A stretch of 64,000 bases of DNA from CAWBRT01 sp963832785 (GCA_963832785.1 CAWHVF010000005.1:1116001-1180000); one strand, 5' to 3'. Positions 16,906 to 26,101 are shown, counted from the stretch's first letter. Made by a program: numbers and translations. The notes: a model not told the origin generated them from the sequence alone.

Positions 16906-17328
16906 GTGTCCGATAGGCAATACCGGCAGCCCGGTTACCAGGATCGTGATCGGCAAAATGAAAGCAAGCCGCAAAAATCAAATCGCCCGAAAGGGGAGAT
17001 GACGTTCGGCCCCCGGGCCATCGAGATGGCGCCCACGTACGCGGTTTCGCGCTGCGCCCATTGCGGAGTTCTGCTGCCGGCCGGGATCGATCCCAGCGGC
17101 AAGTGCCCAAAGTGTGCCGCCGCCCTGCACGCTTGCAAGCAGTGCGTACACTTCGATCCGGGCAGCCGCTTCGAGTGCCGGCTGTGCGTGCCCGGCTATT
17201 CCAAGAAGGATGTGCACAACGACTGTCCAAAGTTTGTTCTGACCACGCGGGTAGAGCGCCAGACCTCGGCCGGAACCAAGCCGGCCCAGGATGCGCGGAG
17301 CGCCTTCGAAAACCTGTTCAAGAAATAG
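16906..17328 (+). CDS. Zinc-ribbon protein, unknown function
   Basis: The 140-residue protein starts at GTG 16906 after a perfect AGGAGGT. It has three Cys groups: SRCAHCGVLL with GKCPKCAAAL (residues about 49-74) forming one zinc ribbon, then HACKQCVHFDPGSRFECRLC and NDCPKF forming a second. The N-terminal 40 residues are charged and probably disordered. The end AFENLFKK is helical. I recall such proteins as widely conserved in this phylum, without known function. Confidence 0.7.
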   Translation: MSDRQYRQPGYQDRDRQNESKPQKSNRPKGEMTFGPRAIEMAPTYAVSRCAHCGVLLPAGIDPSGKCPKCAAALHACKQCVHFDPGSRFECRLCVPGYSKKDVHNDCPKFVLTTRVERQTSAGTKPAQDARSAFENLFKK

Positions 17329-17366
17329 CAGGGCTCATGCGCGCAGACGGTAACCCGTGACCGGGC

Positions 17367-18128
17367 CTAAGCCGATTGCGTTGCCGTGCCGCTGGCTTTG
17401 CCGGTGGCGCCGACGCCAAAATACCAGCGAATGGCGGCGGCGGCCAGGCCATCGATTGAATCGGCCATCTCCAGGCCCAGCGCGGGGCGGCGCTGGTGCG
17501 GAATGGCCAGCGGCAGTTCCGTGCACCCCAGCACGATCGCCGAGGCGCCGCGCTGCTGCAAGCAGCGTACGCATTCCACCGCAGGCTCGTAGGCTTCCGC
17601 TATCTTATTGGCTTTCACCAGCGCGATGGCAAGGGTGGAGTACTTCGCCATCTCCTCTTCCGTAGGAACCACCGGGGTAAATCCGCGGGATTCGAGCTCC
17701 TGCTGATACATGGCCGTTTTCACAGTTCCGGCCGTACCCATCACGCCGACCTTCTGCTGCCGGAAACCACGGTTCTGCAGATCGTCGATGGTGGCCTTGA
17801 CTATGTGGAGGATCGGCAGCCTGGCCGCGCTTGCCATCTCTACGTACCACATGTGGGCGCTGTTGCAGGGAATGGCAATGGCCCTGGCGCCCGCCTGCTC
17901 CAGGTGCCGGATGCCGTTGAGCAGCCAGGGCAGGGGATCTTCGCCTCCCTCCAGCTTGGCCCGGGAGCGGTCAGGCACGCGCGGATCGCTCCACAGCACG
18001 GCCGGAATGTGTTCCTGGTCACATTCCACCCTGGTCAGCGCCGTCAGCCGCTCCATAAACACGGCGCCCGCCATGGGCCCCATGCCTCCGAGCACGCCCA
18101 GCAATTTTGCCTGAAATTTGTCCGCCAT
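17367..18128 (-). CDS. Aspartate/glutamate racemase family protein
   Basis: The 253-residue protein starts with LLGVLGGMGPMAGAVFMERL. It carries the paired catalytic Cys residues of cofactor-independent racemases, Cys88 in IAIPCNSAHMW and Cys202 in VLGCTELPLAI. It converts L- and D-forms of Asp, Glu or a related amino acid through a two-base thiol mechanism. The substrate is uncertain; the length and GGMGP start fit aspartate racemase (RacX/DraA group). It lies 100 bases after the malic enzyme on the same strand, and both act on C4 acids. Confidence 0.87.
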   Translation of the reverse strand: MADKFQAKLLGVLGGMGPMAGAVFMERLTALTRVECDQEHIPAVLWSDPRVPDRSRAKLEGGEDPLPWLLNGIRHLEQAGARAIAIPCNSAHMWYVEMASAARLPILHIVKATIDDLQNRGFRQQKVGVMGTAGTVKTAMYQQELESRGFTPVVPTEEEMAKYSTLAIALVKANKIAEAYEPAVECVRCLQQRGASAIVLGCTELPLAIPHQRRPALGLEMADSIDGLAAAAIRWYFGVGATGKASGTATQSA

Positions 18129-18228
18129 GAGTGCGCCTCCGGAAAACTGGTGATTCTGTCATGTGCTGCCGCAGGAAACGGGCACATTATAACCCGTTGC
18201 CCGTTGCTGCTCCAGGACCGCGCCGCGC

Positions 18229-19935
18229 TCAGCGCATTCGCCGATAGGGCCGGTAGACCGGTTCCCACATGGTAGCGCGAACCCGCGCCGCCAGCTCTTC
18301 CGGACTGCAACTGTCGGCGACGCCATCTGTTTGCGCCTGCCGTGCAACCGCGTTGGCCACCACCTGGGCAACTTCGCGCATGCGGCTGACCGGCGGCAAC
18401 AGGGTGTCCGCCGGATTGCCGGCGGCGGGAGATACCCCGGCCAGGGCCTTGGCAGCGGCCATGAACATGGAATTGGTAACCCGGCGCGCGTTACTGGCGA
18501 GCACTCCCAAGCCCACACCCGGGAAGATGTAAGCGTTGTTGGTCTGGTCGACCGGCTGCAAACGGCCGCCGCGCCTGACCGGCGGGAAGGGGCTGCCGGT
18601 GCCGATCACCGCCCGCCCTTCGGTCCAGTCGACCAGGTCCTGCGGCGTGGCTTCGCTGCGGGAGGTGGGATTCGAGAGCGGGAAGATCACCGGACGCGCC
18701 ACCTTGGCCGCCATGGTTCGCACCACCTGCTCGGTAAAGGTCCCCGGCTGTCCGGAGACGCCTATCAAGGTGGCCGGCGCGGCATTGGTTACCACGTCGA
18801 GCAAGCTGATGCGTCCCGGCTGCGCCAGCTTCCAGCCGGCGACGGCCGCGCGCGGCTGCACGAAGGCGCGCTGAAAGTCCTGGATGTCCGGCATGCCTTC
18901 CACCAGCAGCCCGTCGCGGTCGATGGCATAAAACTGCCGCCGCGCCCGCGCTTCCGGAACGCCGGCGTCCACCATGGCCTGCAGAAGCAGCGAGGCAATG
19001 CCGCAGCCCGCCGTGCCGGCCCCCAGAATTGCGATGCGTTGCTCCGCCAGCGGAACTCCGCTGACTTTGATGCTGGCCAGCAGCGTGCCGGTCGCCACCG
19101 CTGCGGTTCCCTGAATATCGTCGTTGAAAGTACACAGCCGGTCGCGGTAGCGTTCGAGCAGGCGGCCGGCGTTGCCGCGGGCAAAATCTTCCCACTGCAG
19201 CAGCACGTGCGGCCAGCGGCTGATGACGGCCTCGACGAACATTTCGATAAACTCGTCGTACTCGGCGCCGCGGATGCGCTCGTGCCGCCAGCCAATGTAG
19301 ATGGGATCGGACAGCCGCTCCCGGTTATCGGTCCCGACATCCAGCAGGATGGGCAGCGTGCTGGCCGGATGGATGCCGGCGCAGGCGGTGTAAAGAGCGA
19401 GCTTGCCGATGGGTATTCCCATGCCTCCCGCGCCCTGATCGCCCAGCCCCAGGATGCGCTCGCCGTCGCTGACCACGATGGCGCGCACGGCATCGTGGCG
19501 CGGGTTCAGCAGAATGTCCTTCATGCGGTGACGGTTCGAATAGCTAAGGAATAGGCCGCGCGGTTTGCGCCAGATGGTGCTGAAACGCTGGCATCCCTCG
19601 CCCACCGCCGGGGTGTAAACCAAGGGCAGCATCTCCTCGATGTGCCGCGCCAGGAGGGCATAAAACAGGGTTTCGTTGGTGTCCTGCAGGTCCCGGAGAT
19701 AGGCGTACTTCTGAAAATCGTCGCCCGGGCGGTGCAGGATTTCCAGGCGGCGGGAGATCTGGTCGTCCAGCGAGCCGACGTGCGGCGGCAGGATGCCGTG
19801 CAGGTGAAACTGGTCGCGCTCCTCTTCGCTAAACGCGGTGCCCTTGTTCAGCAGCGGATAGTTGATCAGGTCGTAGCCGCTCAGGTTGACCTCAAGCGTC
19901 CCGTCGGCCGCCAGAAAATGTTTGGTCGCTGCCAT
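18229..19935 (-). CDS. maeA: NAD-dependent malic enzyme
   Basis: The 568-residue protein has the eukaryote/SfcA-type malic enzyme layout: YPLLNKGTAFSEEERDQF, LPLVYTPAVGEGCQRFS, and IVVSDGERILGLGDQGAGGMGIP. The metal site follows (LLQWEDFARGNA, LCTFNDDIQGTAAV), then the nucleotide fold ILGAGTAGCGIASLLL. It decarboxylates L-malate to pyruvate with reduction of NAD(P). I chose the ATG at 19935, which has GGGAGGA upstream; a longer frame begins at 20034. It is 108 bases downstream of the glycyl-radical gene on the same strand. Confidence 0.93.
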   Translation of the reverse strand: MAATKHFLAADGTLEVNLSGYDLINYPLLNKGTAFSEEERDQFHLHGILPPHVGSLDDQISRRLEILHRPGDDFQKYAYLRDLQDTNETLFYALLARHIEEMLPLVYTPAVGEGCQRFSTIWRKPRGLFLSYSNRHRMKDILLNPRHDAVRAIVVSDGERILGLGDQGAGGMGIPIGKLALYTACAGIHPASTLPILLDVGTDNRERLSDPIYIGWRHERIRGAEYDEFIEMFVEAVISRWPHVLLQWEDFARGNAGRLLERYRDRLCTFNDDIQGTAAVATGTLLASIKVSGVPLAEQRIAILGAGTAGCGIASLLLQAMVDAGVPEARARRQFYAIDRDGLLVEGMPDIQDFQRAFVQPRAAVAGWKLAQPGRISLLDVVTNAAPATLIGVSGQPGTFTEQVVRTMAAKVARPVIFPLSNPTSRSEATPQDLVDWTEGRAVIGTGSPFPPVRRGGRLQPVDQTNNAYIFPGVGLGVLASNARRVTNSMFMAAAKALAGVSPAAGNPADTLLPPVSRMREVAQVVANAVARQAQTDGVADSCSPEELAARVRATMWEPVYRPYRRMR

Positions 19936-20043
19936 AGTTTCCTCCCGCTCGAAGCTCATTTTATTGTGCCATTGCCACCCGCAGCCACGCTTTCCGCTGC
20001 CCTTTGCCCAGAGCAGGCGCGCAGCGAATTCCACCCGGGAAAA

Positions 20044-22452
20044 TCATGCTCCCGTCGTCGTCTCCGCGGCAGCGCGGTCGTCTGCCGCAGCGGGAACAAA
20101 GGACTGATACTCGGTGCGAGCGATGATCTCATCCTGCAGCGCGCGCGTCAGGTCGCAGAAGTAGTCGCTGTAGCCGGCCACGCGCACGATCAGGTCGCGA
20201 TATTTCTCCGGTTCCGCCTGCGCCGCCTTCAGCGTGGCAGCCGTGACCACGTTGAACTGGATGTGATGCCCGTCCATGCGGAAGTAGGAGCGGACCAGAT
20301 GCGCCAGCTTGTCGAGCCCTTCCTGGTTTTGCAGCAATTGCGGGGTGAACTTCTGGTTGAGAAGGGTTCCGCCGGTGCGCGCGTGGTCCATCTTCGAAGC
20401 CGACTTGATGACCGCGGTCGGGCCGCAGCGGTCGGCGCCCTGGGCCGGCGAGATGCCGTCCGAATGCGGCTCGTAGGCGCGGCGTCCGTCGGAGGTGGCG
20501 CCGGTCATGGAGCCGAAGTAGACGTGGCAGGTGGTCGACAGGTAGTTGACGCGGTACTGCCCGCCGCGCGTGTTGCTGCGTCCGTTCACCTCGTCGAAAA
20601 AGGCATTGAAGACGTCGACCAGGATGGCGTCGGCTAACTCGTCGTCGTTGCCGTACTTGGGTGTCCGGTTCCACAACATCAGCCGGGTCTTCTCGTGTCC
20701 CTTGAAATCGCTGGCTAAGGCTGCCAGCAGCTCGTCCCAGGTCAGCGTTTTGCGCTCGAAGATGTGATGCTTGATGGCCGCTAGGCTGTCGGTACACGTG
20801 CCCGGGGCGACGCCCATGATGTAGCTGCTGTTGTAGCGCGCTCCACCGGCATTGTAATCCTTGCCTTTGCTGATGCAATCAGCGACTAGGATCGACAGAT
20901 ACGGCGCCGGCATGTACTTGGCGTACATCTGCTCGATGATGTGGTTTCCCCGCAGCTTGATATCGATGAAATGGCGCAGTTGCCTACGGAAGGCGGCGAA
21001 GAATTGCTCATAGCTGGCAAAGCTGCGCGGATCGCCGGTTTCGAGGCCGATCTTTTTTCCGGTGCGCGGGTCCCATCCGTTATTGAGGGTAATTTCGACC
21101 ACCTTGGGCAGGTTGAAATAGCCGGTGAGAATGTAGGCTTCCTTGCCGAAGGCGCCGGTCTCGACGCAGCCGGAGGTGCCGCCGCAGCGCGCGTCCTCGA
21201 TCGACTTGCCCTGCCGCAGCAGCTCTTCGACCACCATGTCGGCATTGAAGATCGACGGCTGGCCCCATCCCTGCCGCACGATTTCCAGCCCGCGCTTCAG
21301 GAAGCGGTCGGGATTCTTCCGGCTGAGCTGCAAATTGGATGACGGCTGCAGCAGCCGCATCTCGTCGATCACGTCCAGGATCAGGTAAGTGACCTCGTTC
21401 ACCCCGTCGGAGCCGTCCGGCTTCAGCCCGCCGTTGTTGATGTTGGCGAAGTCCGTGTAGGTTCCGCTCTCCGCCGCCGTGACCCCGACCTTGGGCGGCG
21501 CCGGCTGGTTGTTGAACTTTACCCAGAGACACTGCAGGAGCAACTTGGCCTGCTCGCGGGTCAGGGCGCCGGCGTCGATGTCGCGCCGGTAAAACGGATA
21601 GAGATGCTGGTCGAAGCGTCCGGGATTGAACGAGTCCCATCCATTCAATTCGGTGACCACAGCGAGATGGGTGAACCAGTAGGCCTGCAACGCCTCCCAG
21701 AAACTGGCGGGAGCATGCGCCGGAACGCGGCGGCAGACCTCCGCGATCTGTTCGAGCTCACACTTGCGCCGCGGATTGCGCTCTACGGCCGCCATCCTGG
21801 CAGCCTCTTCGGCATGGCGCTCGGCGAAGCGCATCACCGCGTCCGCCGCAATCGCCATCGCCGTCAGCTCTTCCTGTTTGCTGTAGGCCTCCGGGTCGTG
21901 ATGGAAGTCGAGCTTATCCAGGCTGCGCCGGATCTCCACCTTCAGCTCCAGCAGGCCCTTGCGGTAAATGACATCGCCCAGAACGGTGTGCCCGGGAGCG
22001 CGCTGTTCCATGAACTCCGTGTACATGCCGGCCTCGTAAGCGTCTTTCCAGCTCGGCGACATCTCGGCGAAGATCAGGTCGCGCATCGAGCGGCCGCGCC
22101 AGTACGGGATAACCACGTCGCGCTGGATGCGGCACGTCTCCTCGTCCGCCATGTAGGAAATCTTCTCGCGCGTGTTGAGGATTTCAAAGTCCTCCATGCT
22201 GTGGCAGCACAGTTCCGGGAAGGTCGGCGTGGCCTTGGGGCGCGGCCCGCGTTCGCCGACGATCAGATCGTCCGGCCCGATATAGATTTGCTTTCGCTCC
22301 ATGAGGTACTGCAGGGCGCGGGCGCGGCGTATGGGAGCCGACACGGTTCGGTCGTTGGCATGGAATTCCGTCATCAGGGCAGCCCGCTCGATCGACAGCG
22401 AGGGCTTGGTTCTAACCGATTCTTCTCTCAGCCGGCTTATGCGCTCGTCCAT
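20044..22452 (-). CDS. hypD: Glycyl-radical dehydratase, trans-4-hydroxy-L-proline dehydratase type
   Basis: The 802-residue protein is a PFL-like glycyl-radical enzyme. The thiyl Cys429 and base Glu431 lie in GGTSGCVETGAFGKEAYILT, and the radical Gly760 in VRVAGYSDYF near the C-terminus. The C-x-E motif marks the dehydratase/eliminase branch. The stretches TGYFNLPKVVEITLNNGWDP, YMPAPYLSI and SKGKDYNAGGARYN agree, from memory, with the hydroxyproline dehydratase of Clostridioides, whose Cys and Gly have nearly the same numbers. It would turn hydroxyproline into pyrroline-5-carboxylate under anoxia. No proline-forming reductase is in the window. This symbol also names an unrelated hydrogenase maturation protein. 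Confidence 0.85.
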   Translation of the reverse strand: MDERISRLREESVRTKPSLSIERAALMTEFHANDRTVSAPIRRARALQYLMERKQIYIGPDDLIVGERGPRPKATPTFPELCCHSMEDFEILNTREKISYMADEETCRIQRDVVIPYWRGRSMRDLIFAEMSPSWKDAYEAGMYTEFMEQRAPGHTVLGDVIYRKGLLELKVEIRRSLDKLDFHHDPEAYSKQEELTAMAIAADAVMRFAERHAEEAARMAAVERNPRRKCELEQIAEVCRRVPAHAPASFWEALQAYWFTHLAVVTELNGWDSFNPGRFDQHLYPFYRRDIDAGALTREQAKLLLQCLWVKFNNQPAPPKVGVTAAESGTYTDFANINNGGLKPDGSDGVNEVTYLILDVIDEMRLLQPSSNLQLSRKNPDRFLKRGLEIVRQGWGQPSIFNADMVVEELLRQGKSIEDARCGGTSGCVETGAFGKEAYILTGYFNLPKVVEITLNNGWDPRTGKKIGLETGDPRSFASYEQFFAAFRRQLRHFIDIKLRGNHIIEQMYAKYMPAPYLSILVADCISKGKDYNAGGARYNSSYIMGVAPGTCTDSLAAIKHHIFERKTLTWDELLAALASDFKGHEKTRLMLWNRTPKYGNDDELADAILVDVFNAFFDEVNGRSNTRGGQYRVNYLSTTCHVYFGSMTGATSDGRRAYEPHSDGISPAQGADRCGPTAVIKSASKMDHARTGGTLLNQKFTPQLLQNQEGLDKLAHLVRSYFRMDGHHIQFNVVTAATLKAAQAEPEKYRDLIVRVAGYSDYFCDLTRALQDEIIARTEYQSFVPAAADDRAAAETTTGA

Positions 22453-22455
22453 GAC

Positions 22456-23382
22456 TTAACCTCCAATTCGCACCTCAAAACCGTCGCGGGCCAGGCGCGC
22501 GGCCAGCGCCTGCATCCGCTCCGGCGTGGGTTGGGCAGCCGCGCCCATGCGGTACTCCAACTTCATTCTCCGGTACTTGTCGCTCCCGATTTCGTGATAA
22601 GGGAGCAAATCGATTCGTTTCAGGCCTAGTCGAGACAGGAACTCCGCCAGGGCGCGGAGATTTTCTTCGTCGTCGTTGACGCCGGGAACCACGGGCATGC
22701 GGACATCGACTCTCTTGCCGCGCGCGGCCAGTTCTCTCAGATTGCTCAGGATCAGCTTGTTATCGACGCCGGTGAAGCGCCGATGCCGCTCGCCATCCAT
22801 CAGCTTCAGATCGTACAGGAAGAGGTCTACCTGCCCGCTGATGCGCTCCAACGCCGCCGGATCGCAGTAGCCGCAGGTATCCAACGCCGTGTGCAGGTCC
22901 TCGGCATGGCAGGCGGCTAGAAGCGCTTCCAGAAAATCCGGCTGCATCAGGGGCTCGCCGCCGGAGATGGTAACGCCTCCGCCCGACTCCTCGAAGAAGG
23001 TCCGGTCTTTCAGAATCTTGGCCACCGTTTCGGACACGGTCATCGGCTGGCCGGCCATCTCGCGGGCATTGGCCAGGCAGGCATCCACGCACTCTCCGCA
23101 GCGCTGGCAGACGGAATCGTCGCTCTGCCCAGGGTCTTCGGCGCGCAGCACGCCGTTCGGGCAGGCGCGGACACAGTCGCCGCAGCGAATGCAGCGCTCA
23201 GCGAAATAGACCACCTGCGGCTGCCGCGCCCGGCTCTCCGGGTTATGGCACCACCAGCAGGACAGTGGACATCCCTTGAAAAAAACGGTCGTACGGATGC
23301 CGGGCCCGTCATGCACGGAAAAACGCATGATGTTGAACACAACCCCTCGCGGCTCTTCCGGTCTGAAAGCCATTGGCAGCAT
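22456..23382 (-). CDS. hypE: Glycyl-radical enzyme activase (radical SAM)
   Basis: The 308-residue protein has the SAM-cluster motif C38-x3-C42-x2-C45 (GCPLSCWWCHNPES). A ferredoxin-like insert with two further 4Fe-4S motifs (CIRCGDCVRACP and CQRCGECVDAC, residues 64-102) follows, then the SAM-binding GGGVTISGGEPLMQ. It makes the glycyl radical on the enzyme encoded 3 bases downstream. This is the usual gene order partner for hydroxyproline dehydratase. An alternative start four codons in is possible. Confidence 0.92.
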   Translation of the reverse strand: MLPMAFRPEEPRGVVFNIMRFSVHDGPGIRTTVFFKGCPLSCWWCHNPESRARQPQVVYFAERCIRCGDCVRACPNGVLRAEDPGQSDDSVCQRCGECVDACLANAREMAGQPMTVSETVAKILKDRTFFEESGGGVTISGGEPLMQPDFLEALLAACHAEDLHTALDTCGYCDPAALERISGQVDLFLYDLKLMDGERHRRFTGVDNKLILSNLRELAARGKRVDVRMPVVPGVNDDEENLRALAEFLSRLGLKRIDLLPYHEIGSDKYRRMKLEYRMGAAAQPTPERMQALAARLARDGFEVRIGG

Positions 23383-23688
23383 GGTACCCCAGTCGACCGA
23401 TTCTATACAGGCCCGCCGGACAGGAAAGAAAGGTAGATCCGCTCTTAGCCCAGGCGGGAGTTACTTGTATCCCGAATCGTGGAAGGGCACGCCTTCAGGC
23501 GTGCCGTATTAGGCGGTAATAAACCCGGCTTTAGCCGCGGCGGGCTTATTCATCATCCAGGAGTGACAATTTCCCGGTGCTGTCGTACGATGAATCCCCA
23601 ACCAGCAGAGAGTGATGGTCGTTTGCAACCCGAGCCGGCGGCGGATTCGCGCACCGGCACAGAAAATTTGAACCAGGGTGATGATGAA
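23383..23688. other. Divergent spacer with small palindromes
   Basis: This spacer separates the activase and the isomerase, which point away from each other. It carries hairpins GGCACGCCTTCAGGCGTGCC (about 23486-23505) and CCGGCTTTAGCCGCGG (about 23526-23541). Their arms resemble those inside the element at 25904-26101, so this is probably a decayed copy of that repeat. Promoters for both genes must lie here but I could not place them. Confidence 0.45.
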
Positions 23689-24513
23689 ATGAAGATTGCC
23701 GTAGCAATCGCGTCAGAGAATGCTTTGCCGAGCGCATTCGTGGTCTTCCGCGGGATTGAAGAAAGCATCCGCAAAGCCGCCGAACTGGGCTACGACGGAG
23801 TGGAGCTGGCGCTGTTGAACAAGGATCAGGTCGATGCCCGGAAGCTCGCCAGGCTGCTTCAGCAATACCGGCTGGGCGTTCCGGCGATTTCCACCGGACA
23901 GGTCTTTGCCGGCAGCAATCTGTGGTTTACGGCAACCGATCCTGCGGTAAAAAGCAAGGCCATCGCGGTGTTCAAGGGGCTGACGGAAGTCGCCGCCGAT
24001 CTCGGCGCCATGATCAACATCGGACGGGTCCGGGGGCCGATCAACCCCGGAGAAACATTGCAAGAGACGGAAAAGCGCTTTGCCGAGGTCGCCGGCGAGA
24101 TCGCTTCATATGCCCGGGAGCGGGGCGTGACTCTGCTGCTGGAGCCGGTCAATCGCTACGAAATTGACTTCATCAACCGCGTCGATGAAGCCGCCGCCCT
24201 GCTGGAAAAGATTGGCATACCGAACTTCAAGGTGATGCCCGACACCTTCCACATGAATATCGAAGATGCTTCGATCGAAGGCAGCCTGAAAAAGTTCAGC
24301 CAGCAGATCGGTTATGTTCATTTCGCGGACAGCAACCGCCTGGCGCCGGGTTGGGGGCACCTGGATTTTCATTCCATCGTTGCCTCCCTGCGCGAGGCGC
24401 ATTACGACGGATGGGTGTCGGTGGAAATATTCCCCAAGCCCGACCCGGATTCGGCCGCGCGTCAGGCGATATCCTGGCTGCGAAAGATCATTCCCGTAGA
24501 ACGACCAAACTGA
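23689..24513 (+). CDS. Xylose-isomerase-like TIM-barrel (sugar epimerase/isomerase)
   Basis: The 274-residue protein opens with KIAVAIASENALPSAFVVFRG and shows the AP-endonuclease-2/xylose isomerase fold. The metal ligands expected for the family are visible: Glu in LLLEPVNRYE, Asp/His in VMPDTFHMNIED, His in YVHFADSNRLAPGWGHLDF, and the final Glu in WVSVEIFP. This resembles hydroxypyruvate isomerase or D-tagatose/psicose 3-epimerase relatives. Substrate is unknown. I chose ATG 23689, since the 70 codons before it are not conserved-looking. It stands alone between repeats. Confidence 0.85.
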   Translation: MKIAVAIASENALPSAFVVFRGIEESIRKAAELGYDGVELALLNKDQVDARKLARLLQQYRLGVPAISTGQVFAGSNLWFTATDPAVKSKAIAVFKGLTEVAADLGAMINIGRVRGPINPGETLQETEKRFAEVAGEIASYARERGVTLLLEPVNRYEIDFINRVDEAAALLEKIGIPNFKVMPDTFHMNIEDASIEGSLKKFSQQIGYVHFADSNRLAPGWGHLDFHSIVASLREAHYDGWVSVEIFPKPDPDSAARQAISWLRKIIPVERPN

Positions 24514-24734
24514 CTGCCAGCCGCGTCCTGGCTGCCGCCCGTCATCAGCTTGAGGAGCCAACTCCGCCAAATTTGATGGCGGGTGTCCCCCGTTTCTCCG
24601 TTTATTCGCCCAGCAGGGAGCCTCAGCACGTGCCCTATTTATAGCCCGTAATAGCCATTTTCGTTGCCTGAAAGTGCTGGTAAATTACCGCTCACATAGG
24701 AGAACCGGCCCCAGTCCAGTTAAGGAGCGCAGCT

Positions 24735-24824
24735 ATGCCAGACATGACGCGGGGAGATAAGGCTCTGATATGGTTGATCGTGGCGACAATGGTTTGCATT
24801 GTGGTGTATTTCGTCGTGAAGTAG
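24735..24824 (+). CDS. Single-TM microprotein, 29 aa
   Basis: ATG 24735 has a good TAAGGAG site 8 bases upstream. It encodes a short polar start (MPDMTRGDK) and one hydrophobic helix (ALIWLIVATMVCIVVYFVVK) before TAG 24822-24824. The ribosome binding site and the clean membrane helix support it despite its size. The function is unknown. Confidence 0.5.
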   Translation: MPDMTRGDKALIWLIVATMVCIVVYFVVK

Positions 24825-24945
24825 CGTTTGCAGTCTGCCGCTCAGAAACATAGGCCCCGGGCAGAGTTGGCCCCACGTCAAGCCAACGGCAGGGCGAGAC
24901 GAAGGGCCCTCGTTACCCGTTCCAGCTCAATCGGCCTGTTACTGC

Positions 24946-25842
24946 CTACTTCAGGCCTTTGACAAAGCCCGTCAAGACGGCATTGAACTTCTGCGGCTGC
25001 TCATAGAAGAGCATATGGCCGGCATCCTCGAAGGGGGCAAAGGTCCCATGCGGCACCTGTCCGGCAATGGCCTTCCCCATGGCAATTCCGTTGCCGTAAA
25101 CGCCCGAGTTGGCGGCAAAGACGATCACCGGGAGCTTGATTGTCGGCAAAGTTTTGGCGTAATCGCTCATCGTGAAGTCGGAGTATACGGCTACGGCGAT
25201 CCAGGCCGGCGTCTTCATCAGTTCCGTCACTACCCAGTCCACATCCGCCTCGGAAGGCTTCTGCTTGAACATTTTGGCCGTGAATGCGGTGGCAAACTTC
25301 CTGGGATCGGCCGTGTAAGCGACGAACGTGGCGTTCATGGCGTTGTAGTTGTAATTCTTCAAGGCGTGACTGTTCCACTCCGCCGGGCTGAACGGGAAAG
25401 GAGCCGTGTCAACCAAGCCCAGCGCCTTCAGACGGCTGTCGTGGGCGTACTGCTGGTAGTACGAGAGCACGACCGGCCCACCCAAAGACCAGCCAACTAG
25501 GGTGACGTTCCGCAGTTCCAGTCGCTCTATCACCGCGCGCACGTCGCGCGCATACTGCGCGATGGTGTGGCCGGTCAGAATCTTGGAAGAGTTCCCGTGG
25601 CCGCGCAGGTCGAGGGTCACCACCCTGAACTCTTTGGCCAACTCCGGGACATTTTTCTGCCAGAACTTCGATGAGCAGGTCCAGCCATGCACCAGCAGGA
25701 TGGGCTGGCCCTTACCATGATCTTCGTAGTAGATCTTGGCTCCGTCTTTTGTTTCCAGATACTCCGCTGCGCTCATAGACGTATGGAAAAGTACCGCCAC
25801 AACCACTGCAAGCAGCAGGATGTTTATCTTGGCAATCACCAT
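24946..25842 (-). CDS. Exported alpha/beta hydrolase
   Basis: The 298-residue protein has a signal peptide (residues about 1-25, ending MSAAE). The hydrolase core follows: LLVHGWTCSSKFW (oxyanion loop), VVTLDLRGHGNSSK, nucleophile Ser119 in LVGWSLGGPVV, and His near the end in FEDAGHMLFYEQP. The strand where the acidic residue normally sits reads VIVFAANSGVYGNG, with no obvious Asp at the usual place, so the third member of the triad is uncertain. Haloperoxidase/esterase-like in overall pattern; the substrate is unknown. GGAGGCGAT precedes the GTG/ATG start. Confidence 0.85.
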   Translation of the reverse strand: MVIAKINILLLAVVVAVLFHTSMSAAEYLETKDGAKIYYEDHGKGQPILLVHGWTCSSKFWQKNVPELAKEFRVVTLDLRGHGNSSKILTGHTIAQYARDVRAVIERLELRNVTLVGWSLGGPVVLSYYQQYAHDSRLKALGLVDTAPFPFSPAEWNSHALKNYNYNAMNATFVAYTADPRKFATAFTAKMFKQKPSEADVDWVVTELMKTPAWIAVAVYSDFTMSDYAKTLPTIKLPVIVFAANSGVYGNGIAMGKAIAGQVPHGTFAPFEDAGHMLFYEQPQKFNAVLTGFVKGLK

Positions 25843-25903
25843 TGCATCGCCTCCTTACATTTTTTGTAGGCAACTGCTGGAGTGCTGGTACAACCGGGCC
25901 CTA

Positions 25904-26101
25904 CAGCTTGTTTCATAAATGGCTTTGAAGGTGCATTATCGTGGAAGCCCACGGCTTTAGCCGTGGGGGCAAAGGACCGAGGAAACCGGCTTTAGCCGTG
26001 ACGGCGTATCTACAGAGCGCCTAAAGGCGTTATTGTTAAGCCCATTTTTCCCACGCCTAAAGGCGTGGGCTTCCACCAGGTTCCATTTATGAAACAAGCT
26101 C
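25904..26101. repeat. MITE with TA target duplication, nested palindromes
   Basis: Terminal inverted repeats of about 19 bases (25904-25922 against 26083-26101, one mismatch at the tip; core AGCTTGTTTCATAAATGG) are flanked by TA at 25902-25903 and 26102-26103. Inside is a second, perfect 13-bp inverted pair (25941-25953 with 26064-26076) and three short hairpins of the type CCACGGCTTTAGCCGTGG or CCACGCCTAAAGGCGTGG. It has no coding capacity. A TA duplication suggests mobilisation by an IS630/Tc1-type transposase encoded elsewhere. Confidence 0.75.

Noticed and set aside
20044..22452. Pyruvate formate-lyase
   Set aside because: The active site is GCVETG (C-x-E) instead of adjacent Cys-Cys, and the surrounding blocks match the hydroxyproline dehydratase branch.
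23479..23688. N-terminal extension of the TIM-barrel isomerase
   Set aside because: It covers palindromic repeat DNA, and family-like sequence starts only at the ATG at 23689.
25941..26076. Riboswitch or tRNA-like structure from the hairpin series
   Set aside because: The hairpins are simple perfect palindromes within terminal inverted repeats and a TA duplication; a MITE explains them and no downstream gene is in riboswitch position.
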